From assembly GCA_905214225.1 (NCBI GenBank), contig CAJMLL010000051.1, forward strand, positions 1 through 16,846: DNA of 16,846 nt, read 5' to 3'. Shown here one piece after another: positions 1 to 7,127 of the stretch. The translations under genes and the position numbers were made by a program. How positions within the stretch are numbered: the first letter of the stretch is position 1; every line of letters begins with the position of its first letter. The notes beneath the pieces are model-generated. The model saw nothing but the letters and a program-made list of their open reading frames with translations, did no database searches and was not told the DNA's origin. The DNA is from an uncultured bacterium. Its GTDB lineage: Bacteria > Bacillota > Clostridia > Peptostreptococcales > Anaerovoracaceae.

Positions 1-46
1 GGTCAAAAATATTATATTTTTTCACTGTCTTCTTGACGGGGAGCAG

Positions 47-154
47 TTCACTTCAGCGTCGTGAAGGGTGGGGTTCTTATTATGGTCTGCTTATCTGCTT
101 TACAGCAGTTAACGGCAGCCGCCGTACCAGTGCGTGTCCGGTGCGTCTGCACCG
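47..154. other. Run of four short hairpins upstream of the P-type ATPase
   Basis: Four short inverted repeats follow one another: TTCAC/GTGAA (47-51 with 61-65), CTGCT/AGCAG (95-99 with 104-108), ACGGC/GCCGT (112-116 with 121-125) and CGGTGC/GCACCG (139-144 with 149-154). The last three have four-base loops. The stretch lies upstream of the extended -10 proposed at 163-171, so it would belong to an upstream transcript or a separate RNA rather than to the 5' end of a transcript starting there. A GGGGAGCAG string at 38-46 is near the GGGGAGUAG of yybP-ykoY manganese riboswitches, but I cannot align the rest of that motif. The hairpins are seen; their function is unknown. Confidence 0.4.
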
Positions 155-162
155 CAGAAGTG

Positions 163-171
163 TGGTATACT
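163..171 (+). promoter_or_regulatory. Extended -10 promoter candidate for the P-type ATPase gene
   Basis: TGG-TATACT fits an extended -10 element (TGN before a five-of-six match to TATAAT). No convincing -35 box is found at 16-18 bases upstream, which extended -10 promoters tolerate. A start near 178 would give a leader of about 70 nt before the ATG at 250. The same TGTGGTAT-CT arrangement recurs before the response regulator at 14029. Confidence 0.45.
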
Positions 172-249
172 TAATATCTACCGGTCGTCCGCTCTGCGGC
201 CGCCCGGAGAAGGAGTAACCGAGGTTAGGGAAAGGGAGATGCAAAAACG

Positions 250-2679
250 ATGCCGGGATTAACGTCTGAGCAGGTCCGGGAAAGGATCAGACACGGAAAA
301 GTAAATACACCGGTGGAAACGTCCACACATTCCGTGAAGAAAATCGTTCTGGAAAACGTGCTGACGTATTTCAATTTTATTTTTGTGGTCCTCGCGGTCA
401 TGCTGATTATGGTCGGGTCATTTAAGGACCTGTCTTTTATGCTGATTGTCATTGCAAACACGGTGATCGGCATTCTGCAGGAGATCCGGTCCAAGAATAT
501 CCTTGACAATCTGCGTTTTGACAAGATGCCGAAGGTGACGGCAGTCCGGGACGGGAAAAATATAGAGCTGCGCGCGGAAGAACTGGTGCTGGACGATGTG
601 ATTATGCTGAGCTCCGGTATGCAGATTCCCGCGGACGCCAGGGTGCTGGAAGGCACGGTTTCTGTCAATGAATCCCTGCTCACTGGAGAATCCGATGAGA
701 TCGAGAAGAAACACGGCGATTCCCTGATGTCGGGAAGTTTCGTGGTTTCCGGAGAAGCTCTGGTGCAGCTGGTTGCGGTCGGGGAAGACTCCTATCTGTC
801 AAAACTGACGATGGAAGCGACACGGCAGGAGAAGAACGATTCCCGTTCTGACATGGTGAAGTCTCTGGACCGGCTGGTTCTGATCATCGGAATTCTGATC
901 ATCCCGGTCGGGGGTATTCTTTTCTATCAGCAGTATATCGTACAGCATCAGGCATTCAGCGCCAGTGTGATTTCCATGGTGGCAGCGGTTCTGGGCATGG
1001 TTCCGGAGGGGCTGTATATGATGGCGAGCGTGGCACTGGTTGTCAGCGCTCTCAGGTTGGCGCAGAAGGACGTTCTGGTACAGAACATGCGCTGCATAGA
1101 GACATTGGCAAGGGTCGACGTTCTCTGCGTGGATAAGACCGGCACGATCACGGAAAATCAAATGAAAGTCAGTGATTTTCAGCTTCTCAGAGACGATGTG
1201 ACCGAGGAGGAAGCCGAGGCGCTGATGGGCGATCTTGCTGTCGGAATGAATCCGGACAACATTACGATGTCTGCAATTAAGGAAAAATTCACCATCAATT
1301 CCGGAAGAAAACCGGATCATATTTGCGGTTTTTCTTCAAAGTACAAGTACAGCGGAGTGACCTATAAAGAGGGAAGCCTGGTTCTGGGCGCGCCGGAGTT
1401 TGTCCTGACAGAAGAGCAGTACGCGCCGGTGAAGGACCGTGTGGACGAGGGCGGAAAAACGGGCGCCCGTGTGCTCGTGTTCGGTGTGACTCCGGAAACT
1501 CCCAAAGGACAGACGCTGCACCATGTTCACCCGATCGCGCTCGTCATGCTGCAGAATCCGATCCGCCAGGGTGCGCCGGAAACCTTCCGCTACTTTGAAG
1601 AGCACGGTGTATCGGTGAAGGTCATCTCCGGTGATAACCCGGTGACCGTGTCAGAGGTCGCGAAGGAAGCGAAAATTGCCGGTGCAGAGAATTATGTCGA
1701 TGCCCGGGAGCTGAGAGACGAACGTGACGTTGCGGATATTGTGGAGGATACCGTCGTATTCGGCCGTGTGACACCGGACCAGAAGCGCCAGATCGTGCAG
1801 CAGCTTCAGAAAAAAGGGCATAAAGTCGCAATGACCGGAGACGGTGTCAATGATATCCTTGCGCTCCGCGACGCAGATACATCGATTGCGATGGCATCCG
1901 GAAGCGAAGCGGCCTCCCATGCAGCGCAGCTTGTTCTGATGGATTCCGATTTTTCGAGGATGCCGGAAGTCGTGGCAGAGGGGCGTCGCGTTGTCAATAA
2001 TATCATCAAGACAGCGAGCCTGTACCTGACCAAAAATATATTCTCGTTTTTCCTGGCGATGTTCTCTGTGGTCAGTGTATTTCAGTATCCACTTCAGCCG
2101 TCTCAGATTACGCTGATCAGCATGTTCACGATCGGCATTCCGTCCTTTGTGCTGTCTCTGGAACCGAATGATCGTGAGATCCGGGGCACTTTTTTGGGAA
2201 ATACGTTTAAAATGGCGACTCCTGCCGGCGTGACAATATTCCTCAGCGTCAGCGGGCTTCTGCTGTTCGGTCAGGTTATGGAAATCAGTCAGGCAAGCAT
2301 TTCCACCGCTTCGGCAGGACTGGTAGCCCTGGGAGAATTCCTGATTCTGGCCCGCGTCGCGCGCCCGATGAACACCCTGCACGCCGGAATGATCGGCATC
2401 ATGGTAATCGGATTTTTCTCCATGATTCTGCTGCATCACGAACTGTTCGGCATCAGCCCGATGAACCTGAAATGCGCGGCATTGATGGTCGTATTCCTGT
2501 TGGCGACCGAGTGCATGTTCCGCTATTTCTACAAGCTGACCACTCTTCTGGGGCTCCTTCTGACAAAAAAGGGACGCGCAAGAGCAAAACAGTATCTGTC
2601 ACGGAAAGTCGACAGCTGCAAACGCTTAAAAGAACAGCACAGAGCCAATGGCGGCAGCTGGAAGGATTTCTTTAAATAA
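250..2679 (+). CDS. P-type cation-transporting ATPase (CtpE/YoaB/MgtA-like)
   Basis: An 809-residue membrane pump that should couple ATP hydrolysis to cation movement. The P-type hallmarks appear in order: actuator TGES at 145-148, M4 motif PEGL, phosphorylation motif DKTGT with Asp295, and the hinge TGDGVND around 529-535. The nucleotide domain is compact, and the usual KGAPE reads LGAPE here. Hydrophobic segments lie on both sides of the catalytic core, with about six after GDGVND. The M5/M6 region (LTKNIFSFFLAMF ... GIPSFVLSLEPN) lacks the NxxTD ligand pattern of SERCA-type calcium pumps and recalls the CtpE/YoaB/streptococcal MgtA group, linked in the literature to Ca2+ or Mn2+ handling. 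Ion choice is therefore inference. The ATG at 250 follows AAAGGGAG at 231-238; an ATG at 240 is out of frame. It may be cotranscribed with little else, since the next gene has its own promoter. Confidence 0.9.
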   Translation: MPGLTSEQVRERIRHGKVNTPVETSTHSVKKIVLENVLTYFNFIFVVLAVMLIMVGSFKDLSFMLIVIANTVIGILQEIRSKNILDNLRFDKMPKVTAVRDGKNIELRAEELVLDDVIMLSSGMQIPADARVLEGTVSVNESLLTGESDEIEKKHGDSLMSGSFVVSGEALVQLVAVGEDSYLSKLTMEATRQEKNDSRSDMVKSLDRLVLIIGILIIPVGGILFYQQYIVQHQAFSASVISMVAAVLGMVPEGLYMMASVALVVSALRLAQKDVLVQNMRCIETLARVDVLCVDKTGTITENQMKVSDFQLLRDDVTEEEAEALMGDLAVGMNPDNITMSAIKEKFTINSGRKPDHICGFSSKYKYSGVTYKEGSLVLGAPEFVLTEEQYAPVKDRVDEGGKTGARVLVFGVTPETPKGQTLHHVHPIALVMLQNPIRQGAPETFRYFEEHGVSVKVISGDNPVTVSEVAKEAKIAGAENYVDARELRDERDVADIVEDTVVFGRVTPDQKRQIVQQLQKKGHKVAMTGDGVNDILALRDADTSIAMASGSEAASHAAQLVLMDSDFSRMPEVVAEGRRVVNNIIKTASLYLTKNIFSFFLAMFSVVSVFQYPLQPSQITLISMFTIGIPSFVLSLEPNDREIRGTFLGNTFKMATPAGVTIFLSVSGLLLFGQVMEISQASISTASAGLVALGEFLILARVARPMNTLHAGMIGIMVIGFFSMILLHHELFGISPMNLKCAALMVVFLLATECMFRYFYKLTTLLGLLLTKKGRARAKQYLSRKVDSCKRLKEQHRANGGSWKDFFK

Positions 2680-2745
2680 TGGGCCAGGAGATCCGGACTG
2701 AAGGAAAGAATTAATAAAAATTCAATATTTCTTATGAATATTTGG

Positions 2746-2774
2746 TTGCAAAACCGAACATCTGATTCTATAAT
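2746..2774 (+). promoter_or_regulatory. Promoter of the NhaC antiporter gene
   Basis: TTGCAA at 2746-2751 and a perfect TATAAT at 2769-2774 are separated by 17 bases in an AT-rich stretch. The predicted start near 2781 falls within the hairpin that follows, leaving a leader of roughly 60 nt before the ATG at 2840. Confidence 0.7.
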
Positions 2775-2778
2775 GAAG

Positions 2779-2812
2779 TATCCGTTGTCTCTGACGGCGG
2801 ATATATTTTTTT
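2779..2812 (+). terminator. Hairpin plus T-run between the ATPase and nhaC genes
   Basis: TATCCG (2779-2784) pairs with CGGATA (2798-2803) around a 13-base loop, and a run of seven T follows at 2806-2812. It may terminate transcripts from the ATPase gene. Because the nhaC promoter lies just upstream and its start overlaps the 5' arm, transcripts from that promoter would carry only part of the 5' arm or exactly all of it, depending on the start base. The stem is short, so strength is doubtful. Confidence 0.5.
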
Positions 2813-2839
2813 CTGTATAAAAGAACGGAGAGTTTGAGA

Positions 2840-4348
2840 ATGAGTGAAGAGAACAAGCAGAAGAAGACGGCCGACCGGCCATCCAAGAAGGCACCGCGCA
2901 AGCCGCGTTTCCGTGAAGCGGCAGTGTCTTTTCTCGGACTGGTCATTGTGATGTCGATCGGCATTGCAAAGTTCCACGTCGATCCGCACGTTCCGATGTT
3001 TCTGGGTGTGATTATCGCCGCGCTGATGACCATGCGTCTGGGCTATCGCTGGACCGCCATCGAGCAGATGATGATTGCGGGAATCGATAAAGCCATGCAG
3101 TCGATCCTGATTCTGGCCATTGTCGGCATGATGATCGGTGTCTGGCTCCTTTCCGGAACGATCCCTACGATGATTTATTACGGACTGAAGCTGCTGTCGC
3201 CGAAGATCTTCCTGGTTGCCGCCCTGCTGGTCTGCTCGATCACATCGCTGGCCACCGGAACTTCATGGGGAACCATGGGCACCATGGGACTGGCACTGAT
3301 CGGAATCGGAAAAGGCCTCGGCATGCCGGTGGGACCGACAGCAGGCGCGATTATTTCCGGAGCCTATTTCGGCGATAAAATGTCCCCGCTTTCGGATACG
3401 ACCAACCTGGCGCCGGCCATGGCGGGCACCGATGTCTTCACCCACGTAAAATATATGATCAAGTCGACGGTGCTCGCCTATGCGGTATCGATTGTATTCT
3501 TCGGAATTTACGGATATACGCATGCAACGGGCGGTTCTGTGGATATGTCCAAGGTCGACCAGCTGATGAACGGCATCACGGCAACCTTCAATGTATCGCC
3601 GCTCCTGCTGATTCCGCCGCTGGTGGTTATTCTGTCTATTGCACTGCATGTTCCGGCGCTTCCGGGAATTACTCTGGGCATGCTGACCGCAGCAGTCATG
3701 GCGCCGTTCTTCCAGGGTCATCTGCCGATCTATAATTCCGACCTGGTCTTCCAGCATGTGGGCGTCACTTTCGGCGACATCATGAACGCCGCAAAGGATG
3801 GATTCGTCTGCAAGACCAAAGTGCCAGCGCTGAACGATCTGCTGTCCACCGGCGGTCTGATGAATATGTCCTCTTCGATTCTGATGACGATCATTGCGAT
3901 GATGTTCGGCGGAATCATGGAGAGCAGCGGCCAGCTCGAGGTTGTCATCAATCAGATCACCCGTTTCGTCAAGAGCGCGGTCGGTCTGGTAGCTGCTACG
4001 GAAGTCACCTGCGTGATTTCCAATATCGTCATGCCGGAGCAGTATATCTCCATTCTGGTTCCGGGAAGAATGTTTGCGCCGGCATACCGCAGAATGGGCC
4101 TGCATCCGAAGTGCCTGTCCAATGCGCTGGAGTCTGCGGGAACAGTAAGCTCCCCACTGGTTCCGTGGAATACCTGCGGAATGTTTATCGCCACGACACT
4201 GGGCGTGACGACGGGCGTCTACTTTAAATATGCGATCTTCAATCTCACCATGCCGTTTGCGACGATCCTGCTGGCGGCTCTGGGAATCGCGGTAACAAAG
4301 ATGACGCCGGAAGAACAGAAACTGGCAGACGAGGGAAAGCTCGTTTAG
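2840..4348 (+). CDS. nhaC: Na+/H+ antiporter, NhaC family
   Basis: A 502-residue polytopic inner-membrane protein of the NhaC family (Na_H_antiporter domain), expected to exchange internal Na+ for external protons. After a basic, Lys/Arg-rich N-terminal tail of about 30 residues there are many hydrophobic segments to the C-terminus. The family signature region is clear: GTSWGTMGTMGLALIG followed by GPTAGAIISGAYFGDKMSPL and SDTTNLAPAMAGTD. A second conserved stretch, ALESAGTVSSPLVPWNTCG, lies in the last third. I chose the ATG at 2840 because GGAG at 2827-2830 is nine bases away; an in-frame TTG at 2834 would be too close to that site. Relatives include malate-Na+/lactate exchangers (MleN), so the exact substrate is not settled. 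The neighbouring P-type ATPase is also an ion transporter. Confidence 0.9.
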   Translation: MSEENKQKKTADRPSKKAPRKPRFREAAVSFLGLVIVMSIGIAKFHVDPHVPMFLGVIIAALMTMRLGYRWTAIEQMMIAGIDKAMQSILILAIVGMMIGVWLLSGTIPTMIYYGLKLLSPKIFLVAALLVCSITSLATGTSWGTMGTMGLALIGIGKGLGMPVGPTAGAIISGAYFGDKMSPLSDTTNLAPAMAGTDVFTHVKYMIKSTVLAYAVSIVFFGIYGYTHATGGSVDMSKVDQLMNGITATFNVSPLLLIPPLVVILSIALHVPALPGITLGMLTAAVMAPFFQGHLPIYNSDLVFQHVGVTFGDIMNAAKDGFVCKTKVPALNDLLSTGGLMNMSSSILMTIIAMMFGGIMESSGQLEVVINQITRFVKSAVGLVAATEVTCVISNIVMPEQYISILVPGRMFAPAYRRMGLHPKCLSNALESAGTVSSPLVPWNTCGMFIATTLGVTTGVYFKYAIFNLTMPFATILLAALGIAVTKMTPEEQKLADEGKLV

Positions 4349-4399
4349 GCGTTCTGCGCATATCTGTGCCGATCTGAAATGCATTTATAAGAAACAGAA

Positions 4400-4455
4400 A
4401 GGCCGGAGGCCCTGTGCGTGACCTGAAGGGGATGCGCGTTTCAGGGCGTCGGCCT
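4400..4455 (+). other. Long imperfect stem-loop in the nhaC 3' region
   Basis: AGGCCGG...CCCTG (4400-4414) pairs with CAGGGC...GGCCT (4442-4455), about 12 to 13 pairs including one G-U, interrupted by one mismatch and one bulge. The 27-base loop contains a small GCG/CGC complement. No T-run follows, so it is not a terminator by itself, but it sits seven bases before the compound terminator. It could protect the nhaC 3' end or form one domain of a larger RNA; neither can be decided here. Confidence 0.5.
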
Positions 4456-4462
4456 CTTGGAG

Positions 4463-4550
4463 AAAGCAATCCGTTTTCCGCAGGCCTGCTGATGGGCGGC
4501 TGCGGAAAATATTTCCGGATAATCCGGGAAAACGGATTGCTTTTTCTTTT
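4463..4550 (+). terminator. Compound intrinsic terminator with alternative helices
   Basis: AAAGCAATCCGTTTTCC (4463-4479) is perfectly complementary to 4527-4543, giving a 17-bp outer stem followed by TT-C-TTTT. Inside it are two more hairpins: TTTTCCGCAG (4474-4483) with CTGCGGAAAA (4500-4509), a 10-bp stem, and TTTCCGGA with TCCGGGAAA (about 4512-4531) with a one-base bulge. The inner stems share bases with the outer one, so full pairing of all three is impossible; a three-way junction with shortened stems or a switch between forms is possible. It most simply ends the nhaC transcript. Confidence 0.75.
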
Positions 4551-4565
4551 GTCATCAAGTATAAT
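4537..4565 (+). promoter_or_regulatory. Promoter of the rplM-rpsI operon
   Basis: TTGCTT at 4537-4542 and TATAAT at 4560-4565 lie 17 bases apart. The -35 box is embedded in the 3' arm of the preceding terminator. The predicted start near 4572 coincides with the first hairpin of the rplM leader. Confidence 0.7.
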
Positions 4566-4571
4566 GTATCG

Positions 4572-4767
4572 GTGCGCAAGCACAATTCCGCGGGCAGGAT
4601 GGAAAACGTCCGGAGCTTAGCGGGCTAATTCATATTAGTGATGCCGACCAGGATGCCTTATCGTCTTATGGACGTGTGCGCATAAAGCCATCCAGGAGGA
4701 CATCTCAGTAGGCAGAACCGAAAACGTTGAGATTCACTCAATCCAGTAGGTAGAAAGGATCAGACAA
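4572..4767 (+). promoter_or_regulatory. Structured 5' leader of rplM, candidate ribosomal-protein autoregulation element
   Basis: About 195 nt separate the predicted start from rplM. Pairings visible are GTGC-GCAA-GCAC (4572-4583, GNRA-type loop), CCGC/GCGG (4588-4591 with 4620-4623), CTAAT/ATTAG (4625-4638), and a long imperfect hairpin from GGATG (4651) to CATCC (4693) with an inner CGTC/GACG. TGAG at 4728-4731 can pair either upstream (ATCTCA 4702-4707 with TGAGAT 4728-4733) or downstream (TTGAG 4727-4731 with CTCAA 4737-4741). CAGTAGGNAGAA occurs at 4706-4717 and again at 4744-4755, the latter running into the AAAGGAT ribosome site. Firmicutes are known to carry an L13 leader (Rfam L13_leader); membership of this sequence is inference. 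Confidence 0.6.
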
Positions 4768-5196
4768 ATGAAATCATTCATTGCGAAGCCGGAAACGGTT
4801 GAACGTAAGTGGTACGTTGTCGATGCTGAGGGACAGACACTCGGAAGACTTGCTTCCCAGGTTGCTGCTGTTCTCAGAGGAAAGAACAAGCCGACTAACA
4901 CACCGCACGTTGACTGCGGAGACAATGTAATCGTGATCAACGCGGAGAAGATCGCTGTTACAGGTAAGAAGCTGCATGATAAGATCTATGTCACATATTC
5001 CGGATTCCCAGGCGGAAAGAAAGAGGCTACTCTTCAGGAAATGCTGGACAAGAAACCGGAAGAGGTTATCAAGCACGCTGTTAAGGGAATGCTCCCGAAC
5101 GGCCGCCTCGGAAGACAGATGTTCAAGAAGCTGCACGTATATGCCGGAGCTGAGCACAAGCATGAGGCTCAGAAGCCGGAAGAGCTGAAGTTTTAG
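4768..5196 (+). CDS. rplM: 50S ribosomal protein L13
   Basis: A 142-residue protein of the normal length for bacterial L13 (uL13), an early-assembling protein of the large subunit that binds 23S rRNA. Conserved stretches are [16 protein letters not shown] near the N-terminus, [12 protein letters not shown] in the middle and [16 protein letters not shown] near residue 103-118, with a basic surface throughout. The ATG at 4768 follows AAAGGAT at 4754-4760. rpsI starts 20 nt after the stop, the standard L13-S9 operon pairing. A long structured leader with its own promoter precedes the gene. Codon choice looks more restricted than in flanking genes, as expected for a highly expressed protein. Confidence 0.98.
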   Translation: MKSFIAKPETVERKWYVVDAEGQTLGRLASQVAAVLRGKNKPTNTPHVDCGDNVIVINAEKIAVTGKKLHDKIYVTYSGFPGGKKEATLQEMLDKKPEEVIKHAVKGMLPNGRLGRQMFKKLHVYAGAEHKHEAQKPEELKF

Positions 5197-5216
5197 GGAA
5201 AGGGAGGACATAGAGA

Positions 5217-5612
5217 ATGGCTAACGTTCAGTATTACGGCACAGGCCGCAGAAAATCTTCAGTTGCCAGAGTCAGACTGCTCCCTGGAACTGGAAAAGTA
5301 ATCGTAAATAAGAAGGATCTGGGCGACTACTTCCCGACAGAGCTGCTGAAGCAGGAAGCGGTAAGACCGTTTGCTGTTGCAGGATGCGAGGGTAAGTATG
5401 ATGTTATCGCGCTGGTAAACGGCGGCGGATTCACAGGCCAGGCCGGAGCAGTAAGACTGGGTATCTCCAGAGCACTGGTTCAGGCAGACGCTGATGCTTA
5501 CAAGGCTCAGCTGAAGGCTGCAGGATTCCTGACAAGAGATCCGAGAATGAAAGAGAGAAAGAAGTACGGACTCAAGAAAGCGAGAAAGGCTTCCCAGTTC
5601 TCCAAGCGTTAA
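5217..5612 (+). CDS. rpsI: 30S ribosomal protein S9
   Basis: A 131-residue protein of normal length for S9 (uS9), a small-subunit head protein whose C-terminal tail reaches the P-site tRNA. Typical features are [16 protein letters not shown] at the N-terminus, [20 protein letters not shown] in the middle, and the basic C-terminal tail [19 protein letters not shown] ending in Lys-Arg. The ATG at 5217 is preceded by GGGAGG at about 5200-5206. It is the second gene of the rplM operon, and transcription should end at the terminator at 5663-5694. Confidence 0.98.
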   Translation: MANVQYYGTGRRKSSVARVRLLPGTGKVIVNKKDLGDYFPTELLKQEAVRPFAVAGCEGKYDVIALVNGGGFTGQAGAVRLGISRALVQADADAYKAQLKAAGFLTRDPRMKERKKYGLKKARKASQFSKR

Positions 5613-5662
5613 TTGCACGCATATACAGCAATGGTATAAAGAATTTTCGACAACAACCAGAG

Positions 5663-5694
5663 AGGCTTCCGGCACGATGTCCGGGAGCTTTTTT
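5663..5694 (+). terminator. Intrinsic terminator of rplM-rpsI
   Basis: AGGCTTCCGG (5663-5672) pairs with CCGGGAGCTT (5681-5690), ten pairs including two G-U, around an eight-base loop; a run of six T spans 5689-5694. It lies 50 nt after the rpsI stop. Confidence 0.85.
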
Positions 5695-5726
5695 GTTTGC
5701 TGACATCATCCCGGGTCTGCTGAAAA

Positions 5727-5754
5727 TTGACTTATAGACAGAATCGGTTAAAAT
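5727..5754 (+). promoter_or_regulatory. Promoter of the cysteine hydrolase gene
   Basis: TTGACT at 5727-5732 and TAAAAT at 5749-5754 are 16 bases apart. Initiation near 5761 would leave a leader of about 34 nt before the ATG at 5795. Confidence 0.65.
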
Positions 5755-5794
5755 ATGTAGAGTAGCTGTATTATGCAATGAACTGGAGGCGGAC

Positions 5795-6415
5795 ATGGAA
5801 ACGATCTGGGACGGATGCAGATTTGATTCTGCGCACAGTGTTCTGCTGATGATCGATATGGAAAAGGCATTTGTGGAACCGGGCGCGGCGCTGTGCATAG
5901 CGGGTGCCAAGGCTTCTGTGCCTTCCTGCATGCGTTCTGTGGAGTGGGCGCGGGCCTGCGGTATCCCGGTAATCTGGGTCAAGCGCATTTACGCAGCCGA
6001 CGGGAGCGACATGGAGCCTCCGAGGAGAGAAGCTCTGGAAAAGGCCGGCTTCCGCCATGTTCTGGCGCCGGATTCAACAGGTCTGAACAGCATCGAAGAG
6101 CCGGAAGGTCTGGTGCGGGATCCGCAGGAGCAGGTCCTGATCAAACCGAGATACAGCGCCTTTTTCCAGACGGGTCTCCATGAACAGCTGCAGAAAGTGG
6201 GGATCGATACCGTGCTGCTCGCCGGAACGACGACGCCGAACTGCATCCGCAGCAGCTGCTACGATGCCATGTCTTATAATTACCGCACAGTAATTCTGGA
6301 GAAAAGCTGCTCGTCAAGAAGTGAAGCGGTGCAGCGCGCAAATATGGAAGATATGGAGGCTGCGGGAGCAGTGATCTGCAGAGGAGAGGCGCCGCTGCCG
6401 CCGGTAAGAGCCTGA
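5795..6415 (+). CDS. Cysteine hydrolase of the isochorismatase superfamily
   Basis: A 206-residue cytoplasmic enzyme of the isochorismatase-like fold, a group that includes nicotinamidases, ureidoacrylate/biuret amidohydrolases and N-carbamoylsarcosine amidase. The expected Asp-Lys-Cys triad is visible: Asp21 in LLMIDMEKAF, Lys117 in LIKPRYSAFF and Cys150 in GTTTPNCIRS, with the non-proline cis-peptide region just before the cysteine. Cys at the nucleophile position argues for amide hydrolysis rather than isochorismate cleavage, in which that cysteine is usually absent. The substrate cannot be read from the sequence. The start follows GGAGG at 5785-5789 and has its own upstream promoter. An 86-nt gap separates it from the lipoprotein gene, so it may or may not be cotranscribed with the cluster downstream. 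Confidence 0.88.
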   Translation: METIWDGCRFDSAHSVLLMIDMEKAFVEPGAALCIAGAKASVPSCMRSVEWARACGIPVIWVKRIYAADGSDMEPPRREALEKAGFRHVLAPDSTGLNSIEEPEGLVRDPQEQVLIKPRYSAFFQTGLHEQLQKVGIDTVLLAGTTTPNCIRSSCYDAMSYNYRTVILEKSCSSRSEAVQRANMEDMEAAGAVICRGEAPLPPVRA

Positions 6416-6501
6416 TCAGCGGGTGATTCCGGCAGAAGAAAAAGCGCGGGCAGAGGAGCATAAAATAGAAAATTAGCAGAAGCGATTAAGGAGGAATAGA
6501 G

Positions 6502-7113
6502 ATGAAGAAGAAAATATTAGCGGTTGTACTGATCGCAGGACTTATTTTTATGTACGGATGCGGAAGCTCCGGCGGAAACAGCAAGAGTTCATCGAAGAGC
6601 GGAAGGTCTTCCAAGCAGACCGAATCGACACAGAAGAAGTCAGATAATAATTCTTCGTCTTCTTCTGCAAAGAACGGAACGGGAAGCAGCAGTTCAGACA
6701 ACAGCGCATCTGCGTCCAGCTCTGAGCAGAGCGGAGAAAATGATCCGGGAGATGCGGGAAACAATGACCCGACCAAAGAAACCGCGCAGAATAACACCGT
6801 TCAGCAGATGAAGCAGAAGTATATCGGAAGCTGGGAGGAGAAAGGCCTTCTGATGAGCGACGGAAGCATCGACGATTCAGACGGAAGCTCCGGCACACTG
6901 ACTGTCAAGAGCGATGGAACCTACACCATGTCCCTGACCGATTCCAACGGAAAGACGACAGAGACCAGCGGAAACTGGAGCATCAACAGCGATAAGAAAC
7001 TGGTTGTCGGCTCTTACACCATGGGCATCGATGACAACGGATACCTGCTCAGAGACAGCGGGCAGCGCGACGGCAAGGGCTTCCATCTGTACTACGCATT
7101 TAAGAGCAACTAG
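6502..7113 (+). CDS. Serine-rich lipoprotein with a C-terminal beta-rich domain
   Basis: A 203-residue predicted lipoprotein. The signal peptide (MKKKILAVVLIAGLIFMYGC) ends in a lipobox with Cys20 as the lipidation site. Residues 22 to about 80 form a low-complexity linker rich in Ser, Lys and Asn, a common wall-spanning spacer in Gram-positive bacteria. Residues from about 102 form a small domain (YIGSWEEKG ... GTLTVKSDGTYTMSL ... GNWSINSDKKLVVG ... FHLYYAF) whose alternating pattern suggests a lipocalin-like beta barrel of the type seen in many uncharacterised Firmicutes lipoproteins. A strong AAGGAGG at 6488-6494 precedes the ATG. The HAD gene starts 14 nt after its stop, suggesting an operon. 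No specific ligand is proposed. Confidence 0.85.
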   Translation: MKKKILAVVLIAGLIFMYGCGSSGGNSKSSSKSGRSSKQTESTQKKSDNNSSSSSAKNGTGSSSSDNSASASSSEQSGENDPGDAGNNDPTKETAQNNTVQQMKQKYIGSWEEKGLLMSDGSIDDSDGSSGTLTVKSDGTYTMSLTDSNGKTTETSGNWSINSDKKLVVGSYTMGIDDNGYLLRDSGQRDGKGFHLYYAFKSN

Positions 7114-7127
7114 AAGGGGAGAAAGCA

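Noticed and set aside
33..218. A 61-codon frame starting at TTG upstream of the ATPase
   Set aside because: It has no convincing RBS, has an Arg/Ser-rich composition and lies over a run of hairpins, so a non-coding role is more likely.
3263..4384. A 373-codon open frame on the minus strand opposite nhaC
   Set aside because: Its composition is rich in Arg, His and Gln, as expected of an antisense shadow, and the plus-strand NhaC motifs are unmistakable.
4414..4620. A short plus-strand frame between nhaC and rplM
   Set aside because: It runs through the compound terminator and the rplM promoter, which explain the sequence better than coding.
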